DNA of 64,000 nucleotides, from positions 62,001 to 126,000 of the forward strand of contig CBDCVQ010000013.1 in NCBI GenBank assembly GCA_965223165.1. The letters are read 5' to 3'. Position 1 is the first letter of the stretch, and every line of letters starts with the position of its first letter. Source of the stretch: JABDMH01 sp965223165. Lineage in GTDB: Bacteria > Bacteroidota > Bacteroidia > Chitinophagales > Saprospiraceae. Below the pieces are notes generated by a model. It was not told where the DNA came from. It did no database searches and saw only the letters and a program-made list of their open reading frames with translations. Position numbers and translations under genes: made by a program. Below are positions 44,707 to 53,669 of the stretch, one piece after another.

Positions 44707-45087
44707 CTAGGTGAAATCTCGTTGCCCCAAGGGTGTCAACATGGTCAACTCTACCTTGTATCCTTCCGGGTCGGTCAAATAGAGCGATTGAAAGTGATGG
44801 TGATCCTCTTCGTAATAGGAAATCCCTTTCTGCGCAAAGTGCCGTACATAGGCTGCATAGCTCTGGTCAGACACCCGAAAGGCAAAGTGTAGGTTGGAGG
44901 TGTCTTGGCGCACGGGCTCTTTCGCTTGAAATAGAGCGACCGCACCGGATCCCCCCTGCATCATGATGGGTTGGCGGCCCCATTCCTTCACTTGCTTTGG
45001 CTTGAGTAAAAGCACTTCTTCATACCAACGTGCCGATGCATCCAGATCTCGCACGAGAATGGCTATGTGATCTAAATGATCTACCAT
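44707..45087 (-). CDS. VOC-family (glyoxalase/epimerase-like) protein
   Basis: A 126-residue protein with one to two beta-alpha-beta-beta-beta modules: LDHIAILVRDLDASARWYEE, NLHFAFRVSDQSYAAYV and YLTDPEGYKVEL, including metal-ligand-type His and Glu. The VOC superfamily includes lyases, epimerases and resistance proteins; this one is not specific enough to assign. It begins 1 base before the end of the upstream BNR protein gene (45089), hence probably co-transcribed. The ATG at 45087 gives a standard length. Confidence 0.8.
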   Translation of the reverse strand: MVDHLDHIAILVRDLDASARWYEEVLLLKPKQVKEWGRQPIMMQGGSGAVALFQAKEPVRQDTSNLHFAFRVSDQSYAAYVRHFAQKGISYYEEDHHHFQSLYLTDPEGYKVELTMLTPLGQRDFT

Positions 45088-45088
45088 C

Positions 45089-47614
45089 TCACTGCTTGAC
45101 AAATCGGCCGGTGTACCAGATCCCACCTTGCTTCAGGGCGATGTGGTAGACTCCGGGAGACAAGCCACCCAGCTCAATCGTTTCTCCACCACCTCGGAGA
45201 TCTCGTAGGACGAGTCCCCGCTGGTCGTACATCCTAAACGCACTCGGATCAGCAAAATCCCTAAAGTTCTGAATGACAATTTGATGGTCCGCCGGATTGG
45301 GAAAGAGCGAGAGCGCCCCCGCCTTGACATGCTCGAAGCTTGACGTACCATCCGTGGAGATGCCTTCCTGCCAGAGGTCATAGCTCAGGATGGATTTGGC
45401 AAATGACCCGGCGACCAGGAGATTGTCCGCCGCGTGATAGACCAAATCAAAGATGGGGACCGCCGGCATGTTGTCGCCCAGTCGACGCCAATGGCCACCG
45501 CTGTTTTCAGTAAAGTAGACGCCTGCATCCGTCGCGGCAAAGAGGACTTGATCATCATTGCGCGGCAAGACCAGCAGATCATTGACGGGAAAGGGGGGCA
45601 AATCGCCCGAAATATCAATCCAAGTGCTCCCGAGATCCTCTGATTTGTGCACGTGGGGTATGGTCTCTCCAGCCCGGTAGCCGGATTGGGTCACATAAAT
45701 CGTGCGTTCAAAATCCGGTGATCCGTGGATCGAAGTAAAGTACCGATCCGGAAGGTCGGAATCTATTTTGCGCCAAGTGGTCCCGACGTTCATGGTACGC
45801 CAAAGGTTGCCATCGCCTGTGCCGGCAAAGACGATGTTGGGATCAAAGTGTGACTCCTCCAGGGCAGTGATATTGCTGGTGGCGGCGAGCAGCACTACCT
45901 CATCGGTGAGATCATCACTGATCGGTTGAAACCGCACATCCACCCCACCTGTACTGCGATAGACTCGGTCCGTGCCGTAGTATAGCACATCGGGCGAATG
46001 ATGACTCATGATGACGGGGGCATCCCAATTGATCTTGTCGGAGAGGTCAATGCCTTGTCTCACCCTTCGATGAGATTGGCCCCCATTATCGGTGACGAAG
46101 AAGTCTCCAAGCTGCGTTTCCACGTAATATATCTTGGGGTCTTCAGGGTGAAAGATCGTGCGAAAGCCATCTCCGCTGAAGTATGGCTCCCAGCCGGTGA
46201 CGTCTATATGACTCCCTCGCACACTGCCATTGTCTTGGGCACCGCCGTAGAAGAGATCTGGCCGGTGCGGATTGTAAGCCACATGATAAAATTGCGTGGT
46301 GGCGATGTCCTCGATATCCTGCCAGCTGTCGGCATCGTCGCTGGACCGATATAGGCCTCCGTCCGTAGCCAAAATCATATCGCCATTGGGCGAAAAAACG
46401 AGATCATGCATGTCTGGGTGGATCAGATCGGAGGCTGCTTGGGACCAGGTGCGGGTCCGGAAGTTCCATCGCCACAATCTTACACCCAGCATAAAGAGGT
46501 CATTTTCGTCTGTGGGGTGCACGCGTACTTTTCCAAAGTACCATCCAAATTCAAGCAGAGAATTGGCGGGAAGTCCAGAGTTGCCGTCGGTGCGAATCTC
46601 CGTCCAAAGGTCGCCACCGTCGGTGGTGGTGTAGATACCACCCACCTCATGTTGGACATTGACGTAGACCGCGTAAAGCCGATTGGGGTTTGCCGCGCAG
46701 ATACTCAAACCTATCCGTGACTGAATACCCATCGGCAGTCCCCCCTGTAGGAGACTCCAGCCAGCCCCTCCGTCAGATGTGCGATAGATACGTGCACCCT
46801 CGCCATAGGTCGTGGACTCCTCATAGTTTCTAACCCTATCCCAGCCGGCCGCGTAAAGTACCTGGGGATTGGAAGGGTCCATCACCAAGTCGATCACGCC
46901 GGTACCATCACCGAGGTACAATATCTTGGTCCAAGTGGCTCCCCGATCCGTAGACTTATAGACGCCCCGGTGGGGATCTCGAAAATACGGGACTCCCATA
47001 GTGGCGGCATAAATAATGTTGGGATCGGTCGGATCGTAGAGGATCTCGCTCACGATTCCGACGTTGGGGAGGCCGAGATGCTCCCACGACCGTCCCCGGT
47101 CGGCCGATCGATAGATTCCATTGCCGATGAAGGGCGTCCCCGTAATATTGGGATCGCCGGTGCCCAGCAGGACTTCACTCGGTCGGTGAGGGTTGACCGT
47201 GAGTGCACCTATGGCGAGGAAGGGAAAATCGTCGAAGATGGGATCCCAGGTGGTTCCACCATCTCGTGTGCGGTAGGCCCCGCCGGCGGAGTATCCAATG
47301 TACATGGTCTGCTGGTCCTGGGGATCCAGGGCAACCACGTTGATACGCGCCCCGATATTGGCCGGGCCTTCGGTCACCCACTGGCCGGCGGACACCATAT
47401 GCCGCTGTTGGCGCTCCCGTTTATACCAACGCGAGATGTCGTCTGACATTTGGGCCAGGTCCGCAGTAGTCTCCGGATATGCACGCTGAAAATACAGATG
47501 GTCCGACGGCCTCAGCATCTGATCCTCCACCGAGTGGGGTATGGGCTCCTTGTCCGTGTAGCCACAGCTCACCAGCAGCCATATCATCCCTATGATCGAG
47601 GAAAAGCGTACCAT
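45089..47614 (-). CDS. Secreted BNR/sortilin-like repeat protein with T9SS type A-like tail
   Basis: A protein of about 841 residues. Repeated Asp-box-like segments (YRTRDGGTTWDPIFDDF, YRSADRGRSWEHLG, YKSTDRGATWTKI, YRSSDDADSWQDI, HKSEDLGSTWIDI) suggest a beta-propeller of the BNR/VPS10 type. The C-terminus LFPNPADHQIVIQNFRD with SPGVYHIALKQGGIW and FVKQ is typical of T9SS type A sorting domains. The N-terminus IGMIWLLVSCGYTDKE has a lipobox-like LVSC, unusual alongside a T9SS tail. The function is unknown; no sialidase catalytic motif such as FRIP was seen. An ATG two codons upstream (47620) is also possible. Confidence 0.8.
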   Translation of the reverse strand: MVRFSSIIGMIWLLVSCGYTDKEPIPHSVEDQMLRPSDHLYFQRAYPETTADLAQMSDDISRWYKRERQQRHMVSAGQWVTEGPANIGARINVVALDPQDQQTMYIGYSAGGAYRTRDGGTTWDPIFDDFPFLAIGALTVNPHRPSEVLLGTGDPNITGTPFIGNGIYRSADRGRSWEHLGLPNVGIVSEILYDPTDPNIIYAATMGVPYFRDPHRGVYKSTDRGATWTKILYLGDGTGVIDLVMDPSNPQVLYAAGWDRVRNYEESTTYGEGARIYRTSDGGAGWSLLQGGLPMGIQSRIGLSICAANPNRLYAVYVNVQHEVGGIYTTTDGGDLWTEIRTDGNSGLPANSLLEFGWYFGKVRVHPTDENDLFMLGVRLWRWNFRTRTWSQAASDLIHPDMHDLVFSPNGDMILATDGGLYRSSDDADSWQDIEDIATTQFYHVAYNPHRPDLFYGGAQDNGSVRGSHIDVTGWEPYFSGDGFRTIFHPEDPKIYYVETQLGDFFVTDNGGQSHRRVRQGIDLSDKINWDAPVIMSHHSPDVLYYGTDRVYRSTGGVDVRFQPISDDLTDEVVLLAATSNITALEESHFDPNIVFAGTGDGNLWRTMNVGTTWRKIDSDLPDRYFTSIHGSPDFERTIYVTQSGYRAGETIPHVHKSEDLGSTWIDISGDLPPFPVNDLLVLPRNDDQVLFAATDAGVYFTENSGGHWRRLGDNMPAVPIFDLVYHAADNLLVAGSFAKSILSYDLWQEGISTDGTSSFEHVKAGALSLFPNPADHQIVIQNFRDFADPSAFRMYDQRGLVLRDLRGGGETIELGGLSPGVYHIALKQGGIWYTGRFVKQ

Positions 47615-47736
47615 ATGCATGCAAACAATAATTAAATATAACTTGTTACCTCAAATGCACGCAAGTAGGTGTGTGACCGAACTCCTAGATACTGGCTTCG
47701 GGCCATGCGGCAGGGATGCCGTTCCAGCGGGCTAGC

Positions 47737-47781
47737 AGAGCTTCGCATTAGTAAGAACAATAAGATTTAATGCGAAGCTCT
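47737..47781. repeat. Inverted-repeat element, copy 1
   Basis: The 14-bp arms AGAGCTTCGCATTA and TAATGCGAAGCTCT flank a 17-base AT-rich loop, 20 bases before the priA ATG. A second copy with the same arms lies at 52954-53004. The loops differ. No T-run follows. Confidence 0.75.
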
Positions 47782-47800
47782 AATAGGTTCATTTCCGTTA

Positions 47801-50275
47801 ATGCAGTTGAGACAGCAAGAAAATATTTCACCAAGTAGGCCTCCTACCGATCAGCAGCCCCTCTACGCGGATGTCGTCATCCCGCTAGCCGTGAAGGTAG
47901 CCTACTCGTATAGGGTACCTTCGGGCTTGGCAGCCGATGTGCGATTTGGCGTACGGGTGGAGGTCCCTTTTGGCGCTCGAAAACTCTACGCTGCGCTGGT
48001 CATCAAGCTACATCATGATCCGCCTTCTTATCCGGTCAAAGAGGTGGTCAGCGTGATGGATGATCTGCCCGTGGTTACATCCCGGCAGGTAGCGTTCTGG
48101 CAGTGGATCGCGGACTATTACGCGAGTGGCATGGGCGAGGTGATGTACGCCGCTATGCCCGCATATCTGAAGCTGCACAGTGAGACGGTGATCGCCCCGG
48201 GGCCAGAGCTGGATGACAAAATTTTTGATCTGGAAGAACGAGACCATATGATCGCCGATGCGGTGTCGATCCAGAAGGAACTCCGTATTGATCAGCTTCG
48301 CTCGATCACCAAGTTGAAGACCGTGTATCCCCTCATCAAGAAACTGCTCGAGATGAATGTGATCGTCGTCAAGGAGGAACTGAGGGAGCGGTATCAGCCG
48401 AAGCAGATCACCGGACTACGGGTGACCACAGCCTATCGGAAGGATCGGCAGGCCGCCTTTGATCTGGTCAAGCGATCGGATCACCAGACGCGGGCCCTGA
48501 TGGTCATTTATCAATTGACCACCACTCCTACGCCCATTCCACAGAAAGAGGTATTGGAGAGAGCCAATGTCACCCATGCCGTGATTCAAGCCATGGTCAA
48601 GAAAGGGGTGCTCGAGGCTACTCCGATGTCGGTTAGCCGGCTTGATCCCGCGGGTGCGGAGGTGGACCGTCCTGGCAAGCTGACTGTCCAACAGGAGAGG
48701 GCGCTGGGACGGATTGATGAGGCTGCTAGCGCACGCCTGCCTGTGCTGCTCCACGGCGTCACCGGCAGTGGCAAGACCCGAGTGTACATGGCACGGATGC
48801 GGGATGCCCTTTCTCGGGGAGAGCAGGTGCTCTACCTATTGCCAGAGATAGCGCTGACGGCGCAGATCGTCTCGAGACTTCGGCGTGTCTTTGGTGGTGA
48901 CTTATTAGTCTATCACTCCAGAATCAACGAAAGCCAGCGAGTGGAGGTCTGGCAGAAGATCCTACAGGGCAAAGGCGTCGTGCTGGGGGCCAGATCCAGC
49001 GTTTTTCTTCCTTTTGTGCGTCTGGGCCTCATCATTGTGGATGAGGAGCATGACCAAAGCTATAAGCAGCACGATCCCAGTCCTCGGTATCAAGCACGGG
49101 ATGCCGCCATGGTATTGGCTAAACTGCACCAGGCCCAAATCATCTTGGGCAGTGCCACCCCTTCGATGGAATCCTACTTCAACGCGATCAATGACAAATA
49201 TCGGCTGGTCACCATGGAGGAGCGTTTTGGTGGTATGCGGCTGCCAGAGGTGATCGTGGCCGACTTGCGTAGAGAGGGGAAGCATGTGCTTTTTAGCCGG
49301 GTGCTGCTTGAGGAGATGGAAGCTATGGTCAGAGACGGCTTCCAGGTCATCCTATTCCAAAACCGACGCGGCTTTGCGCCCGTGCTCTTTTGTACGAACT
49401 GTGGCTGGACGACCGAATGCAAGAACTGCGACACCACACTGACCTACCACAAATACACGCATGAGATGCGGTGTCACATATGCGGCTATCGCGAGAAGCC
49501 GGCGTTGGTCTGCCCCGCGTGCGGCAACCACGAACTGGCACACAAGGGGTTTGGCACCGAGCTACTCGAGGATGAACTGAGAAGGCGGCTACCCCATTTT
49601 CGTACGGCCAGGCTCGACCTGGACACGGCTCGCGGCAAGAAGAGTCTCGAGCGAATTATGGGGGCCTTCCAGGATGGACAGATTGATGTATTGATCGGAA
49701 CGCAAATGGTCACCAAGGGACTCGACTTTGATCGGGTCGGTCTGGTGGGCATCATCGCCGCCGATCAACTGATCCACTATCCCGACTTCAGAGCCTCCGA
49801 AAGAGCCTTTCAGTTGATGACACAAGTGAGCGGTCGCTCCGGTCGGAAGGAGCGCAGGGGACGTGTGGTGATCCAGGTGTACCAGACCACGCATCCCATC
49901 ATCCGCGATGTGCTCAATCACGATTACCATAGCTTCTATCATCGCGAGATCGCAGAACGAAACTCCTTTGCCTTTCCTCCGTTCAGTCGACTGATCGAGA
50001 TAACGCTCAAGCACACCCGGCAGGCGCAGGCATTGCTGGCAGCCCGGTATGTGGCCAAGTACCTCAGTCAGCGGCTCGGGGGCCGCGTGCGGGGGCCCAT
50101 CGAGCCAGGGATTTCGCGGGTACGAAACCGATATTTGCAGGTGGTGATGGTCAAACTGGAAAAAAAGTCAAATCTAATTGGCCAAACCAAACGTTGGATT
50201 GAGGAGGCGGTCGTCAAGGTGAAGCGGCAAAAAGGATTGTCCACCCTGCGCGTGGCGATCAACGTTGATCCATAG
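47801..50275 (+). CDS. priA: Primosomal protein N' (replication restart helicase)
   Basis: An 824-residue protein. N-terminal 3' DNA-binding domain (YADVVIPLAVKVAYSYRVPS), Walker A LLHGVTGSGKTRVYM, Walker B LIIVDEEHDQSYKQ, then a zinc-binding insertion CTNCGWTTECKNCD ... CHICGY ... CPACGN and helicase motifs V/VI (IGTQMVTKGLDFDRVGLV, QVSGRSGRKERRG). PriA reloads the replisome at stalled forks. Some extra N-terminal residues (MQLRQQENISPSRPPTDQQ) precede the usual start. Confidence 0.95.
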   Translation: MQLRQQENISPSRPPTDQQPLYADVVIPLAVKVAYSYRVPSGLAADVRFGVRVEVPFGARKLYAALVIKLHHDPPSYPVKEVVSVMDDLPVVTSRQVAFWQWIADYYASGMGEVMYAAMPAYLKLHSETVIAPGPELDDKIFDLEERDHMIADAVSIQKELRIDQLRSITKLKTVYPLIKKLLEMNVIVVKEELRERYQPKQITGLRVTTAYRKDRQAAFDLVKRSDHQTRALMVIYQLTTTPTPIPQKEVLERANVTHAVIQAMVKKGVLEATPMSVSRLDPAGAEVDRPGKLTVQQERALGRIDEAASARLPVLLHGVTGSGKTRVYMARMRDALSRGEQVLYLLPEIALTAQIVSRLRRVFGGDLLVYHSRINESQRVEVWQKILQGKGVVLGARSSVFLPFVRLGLIIVDEEHDQSYKQHDPSPRYQARDAAMVLAKLHQAQIILGSATPSMESYFNAINDKYRLVTMEERFGGMRLPEVIVADLRREGKHVLFSRVLLEEMEAMVRDGFQVILFQNRRGFAPVLFCTNCGWTTECKNCDTTLTYHKYTHEMRCHICGYREKPALVCPACGNHELAHKGFGTELLEDELRRRLPHFRTARLDLDTARGKKSLERIMGAFQDGQIDVLIGTQMVTKGLDFDRVGLVGIIAADQLIHYPDFRASERAFQLMTQVSGRSGRKERRGRVVIQVYQTTHPIIRDVLNHDYHSFYHREIAERNSFAFPPFSRLIEITLKHTRQAQALLAARYVAKYLSQRLGGRVRGPIEPGISRVRNRYLQVVMVKLEKKSNLIGQTKRWIEEAVVKVKRQKGLSTLRVAINVDP

Positions 50276-50424
50276 GAGGCTATGAAACTACTGAGCGCGT
50301 TGGGATCACGGTGCTAGACTAGGAAGCAGGCAGGCTGAAGTATGAGGGGAGTAGAATGAGCGTTCGGATTGCAAAAAGTCTCCCGCACAGAGGGTCACAG
50401 ACGTAAAATGATATCTTTAGCGGC

Positions 50425-52224
50425 ATGACGGAACTGATGTATATAAACAAGTACTTGCTCAAGTACAAGTGGTACATCGTGTTGGGATTTATCTTCGTAG
50501 CGCTCTCCAACTACTTTCGAGTGCTGCAGCCACAGGCGATACGCCAGGCCCTTGACCTGGTATTTGAGAATATCAGACTCTATCGATTGTACGAAGGCTT
50601 TGAGGCGAGAGAATTCATGTACGGACAGATCTCTCAAGCTCTGCTCTACTTTGGTGTTTTAGTATTGATGCTGGCCTTGATCATGGGCGTCTTTATGTAT
50701 TTCATGCGTCAGACGGTCATCGTCATGTCACGGTTGACGGAGTACGATTTGCGCAAGGAGATCTTTCAACACTATGAGACGTTAGACCAATCGTTTTTTC
50801 GAAAGAACATGACTGGTGATCTGATGGCCCGCATATCGGAGGACGTGTCAAAAGTGCGAATGTATCTAGGCCCCGCCCTGCTCTACGGCATGAACCTCTT
50901 CACCCTCTTTGTCATGGTGATCTACACCATGTTTTCGGTCAGCGTAGAGCTGTCACTGTATTGCCTCCTGCCGCTGCCGCTACTCTCGCTGTCCATCTAT
51001 CTGGTCAGCTCGGTGATACACCGCAAGAGCGAAGTCATCCAGCGCCAATTGGCCAAGCTCAACAGTATTTCGCAAGAGGTATTTAGTGGCATTAGGGTGG
51101 TTAAGTCGTACACCCACGAGCATGCGATGAGCGTGTACTTTGATGAGCAGTGCAATGACTTTAAGGACAAGTCGATGAAGTTGGCCACCGTCAATGCGCT
51201 CTTCTTTCCACTCATGCTCCTGATCATTGGGGCCAGTACGATCATCACGATCTACTTTGGAGGCCTGCAGGTGTACAAGGGCAATATCACCCCAGGCAAC
51301 ATCGCAGAGTTTGTCATTTATGTCAATATGTTGACTTGGCCGGTCACCGCGATCGGTTGGATTGCCTCCATTATACAGCAGGCAGAGGCTTCTCAGAAAC
51401 GCATTAATGAATTTCTGAAAGTGCGGCCGTTGATCGAGAATACGGTGGATGAGCGGATACCCATTCGTGGAGCCATCACCTTTGAAAATGTGAGTTTTAC
51501 TTATCCGGATACCGGCATTCGAGCATTGACTGATGTCTCGTTTGCCCTCAAGCCAGGGCAAAAGATGGCGGTCGTGGGAAAGACCGGATCGGGCAAGACG
51601 ACGATTGCCGATCTGCTGGTGCGCATGTATGATGTGACGGAGGGCGTCATTCGGCTGGATGGGACGGATCTCCGGGGGCATAATTTGTACCACCTGCGGG
51701 AGCGGATCGGCTATGTGCCGCAAGATGTCTTTCTGTTTTCCGACACGATTCGGGCCAACATCAGGTTTGGTCACGGATCCGAACATACGCCGAAGCACGA
51801 TGCAGAATATTATGCCAAGCGGGCCGCAGTGTACGATGACATCATGGGACTGCCAGAGCAGTTTGAAACCAAAATTGGCGAACGAGGGGTGACCCTGTCA
51901 GGTGGACAGAAGCAGCGAATCTCTATGGCTCGGGCCTTCATGAAGGATCCTGATGTGGTCTTGCTGGATGACTGTCTGAGTGCGGTCGATACCACGACGG
52001 AAAATCAAATTTTGACCTACCTCAACGAAGTTCTCTCCGAAAAAACCACCATAATTATCACGCATCGCATTTACGGAATGCTGCAGTTTGACAAAATTAT
52101 TGTGCTGGACGAAGGCCGCATTGTGGAGCATGGAACCCATGAAGAGTTACTGGCAAAAAAAGGCTTCTATGCCAAGATGTATGAGCGTCAGCAGCTCGTC
52201 GAGGATGTCAATAAAGTTTTGTAA
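50425..52224 (+). CDS. MsbA/Mdl-like ABC exporter half-transporter with degenerate catalytic Glu
   Basis: A 599-residue protein. Six-helix ABC transmembrane domain (residues about 15-320; YKWYIVLGFIFVALSNYF, MTGDLMARISEDVSKVRMYL), then the ATPase with Walker A VGKTGSGKTTIADLL, signature TLSGGQKQRISMARAFM and Walker B VVLLDDCLSAVD. The residue after the Walker B Asp is Asp (LLDDCLS) where fully active proteins have Glu (LDEATS). This Asp variant is known from the degenerate half of heterodimeric exporters such as YheI/BmrC, so it may need a partner; no partner gene is in view. Confidence 0.9.
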   Translation: MTELMYINKYLLKYKWYIVLGFIFVALSNYFRVLQPQAIRQALDLVFENIRLYRLYEGFEAREFMYGQISQALLYFGVLVLMLALIMGVFMYFMRQTVIVMSRLTEYDLRKEIFQHYETLDQSFFRKNMTGDLMARISEDVSKVRMYLGPALLYGMNLFTLFVMVIYTMFSVSVELSLYCLLPLPLLSLSIYLVSSVIHRKSEVIQRQLAKLNSISQEVFSGIRVVKSYTHEHAMSVYFDEQCNDFKDKSMKLATVNALFFPLMLLIIGASTIITIYFGGLQVYKGNITPGNIAEFVIYVNMLTWPVTAIGWIASIIQQAEASQKRINEFLKVRPLIENTVDERIPIRGAITFENVSFTYPDTGIRALTDVSFALKPGQKMAVVGKTGSGKTTIADLLVRMYDVTEGVIRLDGTDLRGHNLYHLRERIGYVPQDVFLFSDTIRANIRFGHGSEHTPKHDAEYYAKRAAVYDDIMGLPEQFETKIGERGVTLSGGQKQRISMARAFMKDPDVVLLDDCLSAVDTTTENQILTYLNEVLSEKTTIIITHRIYGMLQFDKIIVLDEGRIVEHGTHEELLAKKGFYAKMYERQQLVEDVNKVL

Positions 52225-52250
52225 ACTAGCCATGATTTGACCCAAATATT

Positions 52251-52258
52251 TACATTTG
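52251..52258 (+). promoter_or_regulatory. -7 box upstream of the DUF3276 gene
   Basis: TACATTTG matches TAnnTTTG, 37 bases before the GTG start. TTTG lies 11 bases upstream (52236). Confidence 0.55.
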
Positions 52259-52295
52259 CAAGGAACCGAATCATTCTAAGACGAAACTAAATACA

Positions 52296-52856
52296 GTGGA
52301 TAGAGAGAGAAATTCGCGGAAGTTTGAGAGTGTTTTTTCTCACAAAGTGAGAGCAGGAAAAAGGCGGACGTACTTCTTCGATGTACGCAAGACCAAGGGG
52401 GAAGATTTCTACATCACGCTGACCGAGAGTACGAAGCGATTCAATGGCGATGGATATGAACGCCACAAGATCTTCTTATACAAAGAGGACTTCAACCGCT
52501 TTATGGAGGGATTGGAGCAGACGGTTGATCACATCAAGACCGAGTTGATGCCGGACTACGATTATGATGAGTACACCCGGCGTAGTTTGGAGTGGGAGCA
52601 GAAGCGGAAGCAGATGGATGAAGAAGCGGAAGCCGGTCATGGAAGTGCCGAGACCCCGGCTGACGTAGATGAAGCCGCGGCGGAAGTCATCGATACGGTA
52701 GAGGTCACCGATACGGCAGAGGTCACCGATACGGTAGAAAGCCAAGCGGTGGAGACGGAGCCGGTCGTGGAGTCTGATGGCGCCCCTTTGGACGAGCAAG
52801 GTGCGAGCTTAGAAGGAGAAAGTACCGGAGATGTCGAGGAAGACATGTCCTGGTGA
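52296..52856 (+). CDS. DUF3276/PUR-alpha-like nucleic-acid-binding protein
   Basis: A 186-residue protein with GTG start. The N-terminal 95 residues (FESVFSHKVRAGKRRTYFFD, DFYITLTESTKRFNGDGYER, HKIFLYKEDFNRFMEGLEQ) form the PUR-like fold found in Bacteroidota and Borrelia (BpuR), which binds single-stranded nucleic acid. The C-terminal half is acidic with a short repeat (VTDTAEVTDTVES) that looks like an internal expansion. A strong terminator follows. Confidence 0.88.
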   Translation: MDRERNSRKFESVFSHKVRAGKRRTYFFDVRKTKGEDFYITLTESTKRFNGDGYERHKIFLYKEDFNRFMEGLEQTVDHIKTELMPDYDYDEYTRRSLEWEQKRKQMDEEAEAGHGSAETPADVDEAAAEVIDTVEVTDTAEVTDTVESQAVETEPVVESDGAPLDEQGASLEGESTGDVEEDMSW

Positions 52857-52883
52857 AAGGACTTTATCAAGACATACATATGG

Positions 52884-52911
52884 AGGCCGGACTGCTTGTT
52901 CGGCCTTTTTT
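52884..52911 (+). terminator. Intrinsic terminator after the DUF3276 gene
   Basis: AGGCCGGA and TTCGGCCT form an 8-bp stem with a 6-base loop, followed by an uninterrupted run of T. It lies 27 bases after the stop codon. Confidence 0.85.
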
Positions 52912-52953
52912 GTATCTCGAAACTACGAAGCCAAGAGTTAGACGGAAGATCCT

Positions 52954-53004
52954 TAGTAGAGCTTCGCATTAGAATTAAGCACAAGATAATGCGAAGCTCT
53001 ACTA
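52954..53004. repeat. Inverted-repeat element, copy 2
   Basis: The 18-bp arms TAGTAGAGCTTCGCATTA and complement surround a 15-base loop, 27 bases before the LON-domain gene start. This is a second copy of the element at 47737; the arm core AGAGCTTCGCATTA is identical. Probably a small non-autonomous repeat. Confidence 0.78.
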
Positions 53005-53031
53005 GCCTCCCTCTCGATCAAATAACGGCCT

Positions 53032-53661
53032 ATGGCTCAGCAAATGCCTCAGTTTCCGCTACAGATGGTCGCCTTCCCGGGCGAACGTGTACCCCTACAC
53101 GTATTTGAGCCTCGGTATCGTCAGTTGGTAGAGGATTGCCGGCAGCATGGTTGGACGTTTGGCATTCCTGCGGTGCTGGATGGTAGGCTACAGGAGGTCG
53201 GGACTCAGATGGCACTGGTCAAGATCGGCAAGGTATACAAGGACGTCAGAATGGACATCTTGGCCGAAGCCAAGGACAGGTATCAGATCCTTGAGTTTAC
53301 GGAGAAACCGGCTGATCGGCCCTATGCCATGGCGCTAGTGGAGGCGTGGACAGACGATGCCCCGGGAGACCCGGCGCTGGCAGCGCGCTTGCAAGGTCTG
53401 GTAGCAGAGCTGCGCACGATCATGCGCATTAAGAAACGCTCTCTGCCCGCGGAGGTATCTCCCTATACGTTAGGACACAAAGTGGGGTTTGACTTACCCC
53501 AGGAATACCATCTCTTGCAGCTGCGTAGTCTGGCGGAGCGCCAAACGTATGTCATCGAGCAGCTGCAAAAGGTGATCCCGAAGGTGCGCGAGATGGAAGA
53601 ATTGCGCAAACGAATTGAGATGAATGGGCATTTTCGGCATATTGTGCCCCCCAAACTGTAG
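53032..53661 (+). CDS. LON-substrate-binding domain protein
   Basis: A 209-residue protein resembling the N-terminal domain of Lon protease without the ATPase or peptidase: FPLQMVAFPGERVPLHVFEP, RYRQLVEDCRQHGWTFGIP and YQILEFTEKPADRPY. Stand-alone LonN proteins are widespread but of unclear function. The sequence suggests a ubiquitin-like recognition domain. Its stop lies 8 bases before the aminopeptidase start, so the two are probably co-transcribed. Confidence 0.85.
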   Translation: MAQQMPQFPLQMVAFPGERVPLHVFEPRYRQLVEDCRQHGWTFGIPAVLDGRLQEVGTQMALVKIGKVYKDVRMDILAEAKDRYQILEFTEKPADRPYAMALVEAWTDDAPGDPALAARLQGLVAELRTIMRIKKRSLPAEVSPYTLGHKVGFDLPQEYHLLQLRSLAERQTYVIEQLQKVIPKVREMEELRKRIEMNGHFRHIVPPKL

Positions 53662-53669
53662 AAGAAAGC

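Noticed and set aside
45089..47614. Sialidase that would match the nonulosonate operon
   Set aside because: Asp-box-like repeats are present, but the FRIP/Arg-triad pattern of sialidases is not evident; such propellers are widespread in secreted proteins.
50980..51798. 272-codon minus-strand frame
   Set aside because: Antisense to the ABC exporter gene; contains no recognisable domain.
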